Positions 61,230-64,000 of a DNA stretch of 64,000 bases are shown one piece after another. Under the pieces are notes generated by a model. It ran no database searches. It was not told the origin of the DNA and saw nothing but the letters and a program-made list of their open reading frames with translations. Both the position numbers and the translations under genes were made by a program. Each line of letters begins with the position of its first letter. Position 1 is the stretch's first letter. This stretch comes from JAHRVQ01 sp964548025 (GTDB lineage: Bacteria; Pseudomonadota; Gammaproteobacteria; Pseudomonadales; Azotimanducaceae), in assembly GCA_964548025.1 (NCBI GenBank), contig CAZJRI010000002.1, forward strand, positions 28,293 to 92,292, read 5' to 3'.

Positions 61230-62064
61230 TCATCCCAGTGCGGTCTCAAACAAGACCAAAAGCCTGGACCAGGCTCTTTCTGCCTGGGCTTCGTTATATA
61301 CCGCCGAATCTGGTGGACACCAGCCGTGAAGTGCTCCCTCGTAAACTTCTAATCTTGGCCTTTGGATCTTTTTCATCATCATTTGCGGCAATCGCAAAGA
61401 GAAAGCTGGCCTTCATTTCAGGAACCAGCAGGTGTGGGCTGTCTTCGGTGTCGGTGACCAGTCTGCCACCGTGGAACGAAGCGCCTGCACCGATGCGCGA
61501 GGGGAGTGCCGCGGCTGTTCGCATGGTGAAAGGTCCGCCCATGCAATATCCCATGGTGCCTATTTTCTGCTTTGTATTCACCGCTTTCTGAGCATCGAGA
61601 AATTCAACGAATGCAGTTGCATCAGTGACAACCGTCTTTGGAGATAATGAGCGAGCTAACGGAAATAACTTGTTGCGAACGTCAGGATTCTGAAAACTTG
61701 CACCTTCCTCCACCACGGGAGACTTCTCGCTCCGATAGTAGGGATTGACCACCAGTACCGAATAGCCTGATTCCGCAAGTCTTTTACCCATTGATCTGAA
61801 TGCTGGTCTGAGTCCCAGGATGTCGGGCCATATGAGCACGCCAGGGTGGCTACCGCTGGATGGATGCACGAAATAACAATCAGCCATGCCGTCTGCGGTT
61901 GTTACCATAACATCGCTTTCTAAAACTTCCTTCGCATTTGCAACGCTGGGAAGGACCATCGATATCGCGGTACCCGCTGCAAGGGTATTGAATTGCCTGC
62001 GGGAAATCCCCGCTGAACTTCGCAGAAACTTCTCATTGTCTCGAACGGTATCCTCGTCACACAT
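61230..62064 (-). pseudogene. TAT-exported dienelactone hydrolase, interrupted by a deletion and frameshift
   Basis: Starts ATG at 62064. Residues 21-44 are a twin-arginine signal (SRRQFNTLAAGTAISM ... ANA). The DLH core follows: VLIWPDILGL, VNPYY and the nucleophile GYCMGG with Cys174. The open frame goes astray after Lys237 (about 61354). The rest, LEVYEGALHGWCPPDSAVYNEA with the catalytic His, continues in another frame to a stop at 61230-61232. Compared with normal DLH length, about 15 residues before EVYEGALHG are also missing, so a small deletion of roughly 45 bases rather than a single-base error is likely. It cannot make a complete enzyme as it stands. Confidence 0.87.
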
Positions 62065-62159
62065 AATTATCCTCCGGTTTTATATCGCGAGTCGGGCTGA
62101 TGAAGTTAATCATCCGGGTATTGAGAATAAAACATGTTTTCAGGCTGTGAGCAATCCCG

Positions 62160-63200
62160 TCAGCTATTTCCCTGCTTTTTTGTATTCATGATTTCCGTGA
62201 GTAACGCCATGGTATGCAGGGATTCTTCCTTGTTATATTGCGGGCATTCGAGCAGATCTGCAGCCAGACATCGATGAACTGCCTCGGCCTGGTAGAGAAA
62301 ACCCTGCTGATTCGGAAAAGGGCGGCGAATACTAACGGATGCTGGCAGGGGATATTCGAATCGCTGGGTTGGGGAAGGTACACTTTTAGTCGTATAGCGT
62401 GACGGAACCCTTGGTGGCAAGCTGATTGTTATGGTTGTCGGACTGTGCCCAGGCTGGGCCAGAGAGATTCTTCCTTTTGTGCCGATAATCTCTGTCACTT
62501 CCGTCAGCTCACTGTTGAAGGGTGGAAATGTGAAGACAGCACATTTCTCATCACCGTAGGCAACGATGGCACCACTTGCTTTGTGACCAGCGGCGACAAT
62601 AGCTGTAGGTTTTGAATCGGTACCAAATGCGAGTGGCGCTGCTTGAATAGCATAGACGGGGTCAAAGAAGTCTGACTGGGTTAACACAACATCGCCAATA
62701 ATGCCCGATTCGATTGCTGCGCGTGCATGTTCTACCGCGGGGAAAAACCGGGTCCACATCCCGTCCTGAAGCATGACGTTGTTATTTGCTGCGACCGCGT
62801 ACATTTCCTCTGCATCATCGACAGTATCTGCCAACGGTTTCTCGCACAGAACATGCTTACCTGCGTTGAGAGCGAGCAGACTGTGTTCTTTGTGTAAGCC
62901 GGTGATGGTACCAACGTAGACGATATCAACGTCCGGTGAAGCCACCATCTCCTCGTAGTTGCCGAAGGCAGATTTGATCTCGTGTTGTTGGGCAAATGCC
63001 CTGGCCCGATCTGCAGATCTTGCGGCGACAGCGGTAACTTCAGCTCCCTTGCATGCCTTTAACGAATCAGCCCACTGACCGGAAATATTGCCAGCGCCAA
63101 GGATACCCCAGCGTAGCGGGAAGGCTGCATCCTCACGCCTGGTCAGACCGAGACGTATATCCATTGGCGTTGAAAGGGGTAGAGCATTGTCAGAAATCAT
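62160..63200 (-). CDS. Gfo/Idh/MocA family oxidoreductase
   Basis: About 346 residues from the ATG at 63200 with TTGGA 8 bases upstream; ATG at 63209 and GTG at 63251 are alternative starts. The N-terminal Rossmann motif RWGILGAGNISGQWADSL and the signature HVLCEKPLADT (Lys-Pro catalytic motif) are diagnostic. Sugar, trans-dihydrodiol and inositol dehydrogenases belong here. It diverges from the D-2-hydroxyacid dehydrogenase gene, with about 146 bases between the starts. Confidence 0.86.
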   Translation of the reverse strand: MISDNALPLSTPMDIRLGLTRREDAAFPLRWGILGAGNISGQWADSLKACKGAEVTAVAARSADRARAFAQQHEIKSAFGNYEEMVASPDVDIVYVGTITGLHKEHSLLALNAGKHVLCEKPLADTVDDAEEMYAVAANNNVMLQDGMWTRFFPAVEHARAAIESGIIGDVVLTQSDFFDPVYAIQAAPLAFGTDSKPTAIVAAGHKASGAIVAYGDEKCAVFTFPPFNSELTEVTEIIGTKGRISLAQPGHSPTTITISLPPRVPSRYTTKSVPSPTQRFEYPLPASVSIRRPFPNQQGFLYQAEAVHRCLAADLLECPQYNKEESLHTMALLTEIMNTKKQGNS

Positions 63201-63346
63201 AACGAACATCCAAATAATGATTTGATCCGAGGAGCATAACTTATTTGCCACCGGTAGATTGTCAAAGCTATCCTAGCGGTCTGACTGATTCTCGTTTTGA
63301 TTGTGTTTTTTGATGGTTGTAGCGCCGAGATGGCCAAGGAGTGACG

Positions 63347-64000
63347 ATGTCTGATCGTATTGTAGTTTTAGATGGTTTTACCCTGAACCCGGGTGATATT
63401 GACTGGCTTCCCGTATCTTCCCTGGGTGACCTTGAGGTCTTTGATCGGACGACAAATGAGCAGATTATTGAACGGTCTCAGGGTGCAGGGTGTCTTTTGA
63501 CAAACAAGACTCCCCTGTCCCGGCAGACAATTGAAGCACTCCCTGATCTGAAGTACATCGGCGTACTAGCTACTGGATACAACGTTGTCGATATTGAAGC
63601 GGCATCGGAACGCGGTATTGTTGTCAGCAACATCCCGACTTACGGCACTGATTCCGTTGCTCAACATGTTGCGGCGCTGCTACTTGAATTTGCCAGAGGT
63701 GTAGGCGTTCACAACCAGGCAGTTCATGATGGCGAGTGGACAGATAATATTGACTGGTGTTTCACCAGACAACCAATGTTCGAACTATCCGGGAGAACAA
63801 TGGGTATCGTTGGCATTGGCCGCATCGGGCAAGCTGTTGCAAGAATCGGCTCTGCGCTGGGCATGAAATTGATAGCGCATGATCTCTTTTGGCCGGATGC
63901 TGCAAACCTGGCAGGACTCGAGGTTGAACAGGTAGAACTGGACGATCTGTTTACAAAGTCGGATGTGATTACCCTGCATTGCCCGTTAACACCCGAGAAT
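63347..64000 (+). CDS. D-2-hydroxyacid dehydrogenase, glycerate dehydrogenase-like (partial)
   Basis: Starts at an ATG at 63347, 5 bases after AAGGAG, and is open for 218 codons to the window edge, so the 3' third is missing. The N-terminal segment DRIVVLDGFTLNPGDIDW, the TNKTPL region, YIGVLATGYNVVDIEAASERGIVVSNIPTYG and the NAD-binding GIVGIGRIGQAVA are the hprA-type glycerate/hydroxypyruvate dehydrogenase pattern. The catalytic Glu/His pair lies beyond the end. Confidence 0.9.
   Translation, partial: MSDRIVVLDGFTLNPGDIDWLPVSSLGDLEVFDRTTNEQIIERSQGAGCLLTNKTPLSRQTIEALPDLKYIGVLATGYNVVDIEAASERGIVVSNIPTYGTDSVAQHVAALLLEFARGVGVHNQAVHDGEWTDNIDWCFTRQPMFELSGRTMGIVGIGRIGQAVARIGSALGMKLIAHDLFWPDAANLAGLEVEQVELDDLFTKSDVITLHCPLTPEN

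Noticed and set aside
61265..61279. Hairpin AGCCTGG-A-CCAGGCT as a terminator
   Set aside because: It lies inside the C-terminal coding sequence of the broken dienelactone hydrolase, where it encodes the Arg-Ala-Trp-Ser-Arg-Leu segment.
1..64000. tRNA, rRNA, integrase, transposase or CRISPR genes
   Set aside because: No cloverleaf, rRNA core sequence, recombinase motif or regular repeat-spacer pattern was recognised by eye; a covariance-model search was not possible.

Overview
The window reads as chromosomal DNA of a heterotrophic gammaproteobacterium, plausibly marine. The grounds are a complete phoB-phoR-pstSCAB-phoU block, two LexA (SOS) boxes of the CTGT-N8-ACAG type, a perfect FNR/ANR box at the -41.5 position of a promoter, a large TonB-dependent receptor with an EEVVVTG TonB box, and many single-copy genes for lipid, terpenoid or aromatic catabolism. 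The species cannot be named from this sequence. No tRNA, rRNA, CRISPR array, transposase or integrase was recognised.

Layout. 1-3950 (minus strand): an electron-transfer operon of a di-haem c-type cytochrome lipoprotein, a MauG/cytochrome c peroxidase-type di-haem enzyme and an exported parallel beta-helix protein with a C-terminal haem motif that runs off the window, preceded by a Coq4-family gene. 4120-8560: an FtsX/MacB-type permease without an ATPase partner, a zinc alcohol dehydrogenase without its structural zinc lobe, a gene remnant and a YbaN-type membrane protein. 8650-18250: redox and catabolic genes, including a flavin hydroxylase, a phytanoyl-CoA dioxygenase family protein, a fusion of dihydroorotate dehydrogenase with a PyrK-like electron-transfer module, an ABM/GMC oxidase/small-subunit trio, a crotonase and an alpha/beta hydrolase. 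18390-27710: a TonB receptor with a clear terminator, an exported lipase-like protein, a cytochrome b561, an APC permease and an RND/MMPL exporter.

27870-31910 is a unit predicted to respond to oxygen limitation: a class II FNR promoter followed by two universal stress proteins, a monohaem cytochrome c lipoprotein and an accessory FtsH protease. 32030-37310 holds an LLM oxidoreductase, SOS-controlled dinB, a DUF35/thiolase pair of the aldolase type and an anchored epoxide-hydrolase-like protein. 37390-44280 is the phosphate regulon.

44280-47660 is a small accessory islet: an unrecognised small protein, an XRE/ImmA-IrrE regulator-protease overlapping a PIN-domain nuclease (toxin-antitoxin layout, near-leaderless strong promoter), and a DUF222-HNH nuclease gene under a consensus LexA box. 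47900-49260 encodes an NTF2-like protein and a split MaoC hydratase pair. 49377-53545 is a two-gene unit of a DUF4062-nSTAND-transmembrane-TPR protein and an unrecognised small protein; this is the best candidate for an undescribed conflict or signalling system. 53600-64000 returns to catabolic genes (VOC, CaiB/BaiF CoA-transferase, SDR with replaced catalytic residues, MBL, PPOX-like, Baeyer-Villiger-type monooxygenase, Gfo/Idh/MocA, D-2-hydroxyacid dehydrogenase). It includes two genes broken in this sequence: an alpha/beta hydrolase with a frameshift in a homopolymer, and a TAT-exported dienelactone hydrolase with an internal deletion and frameshift.
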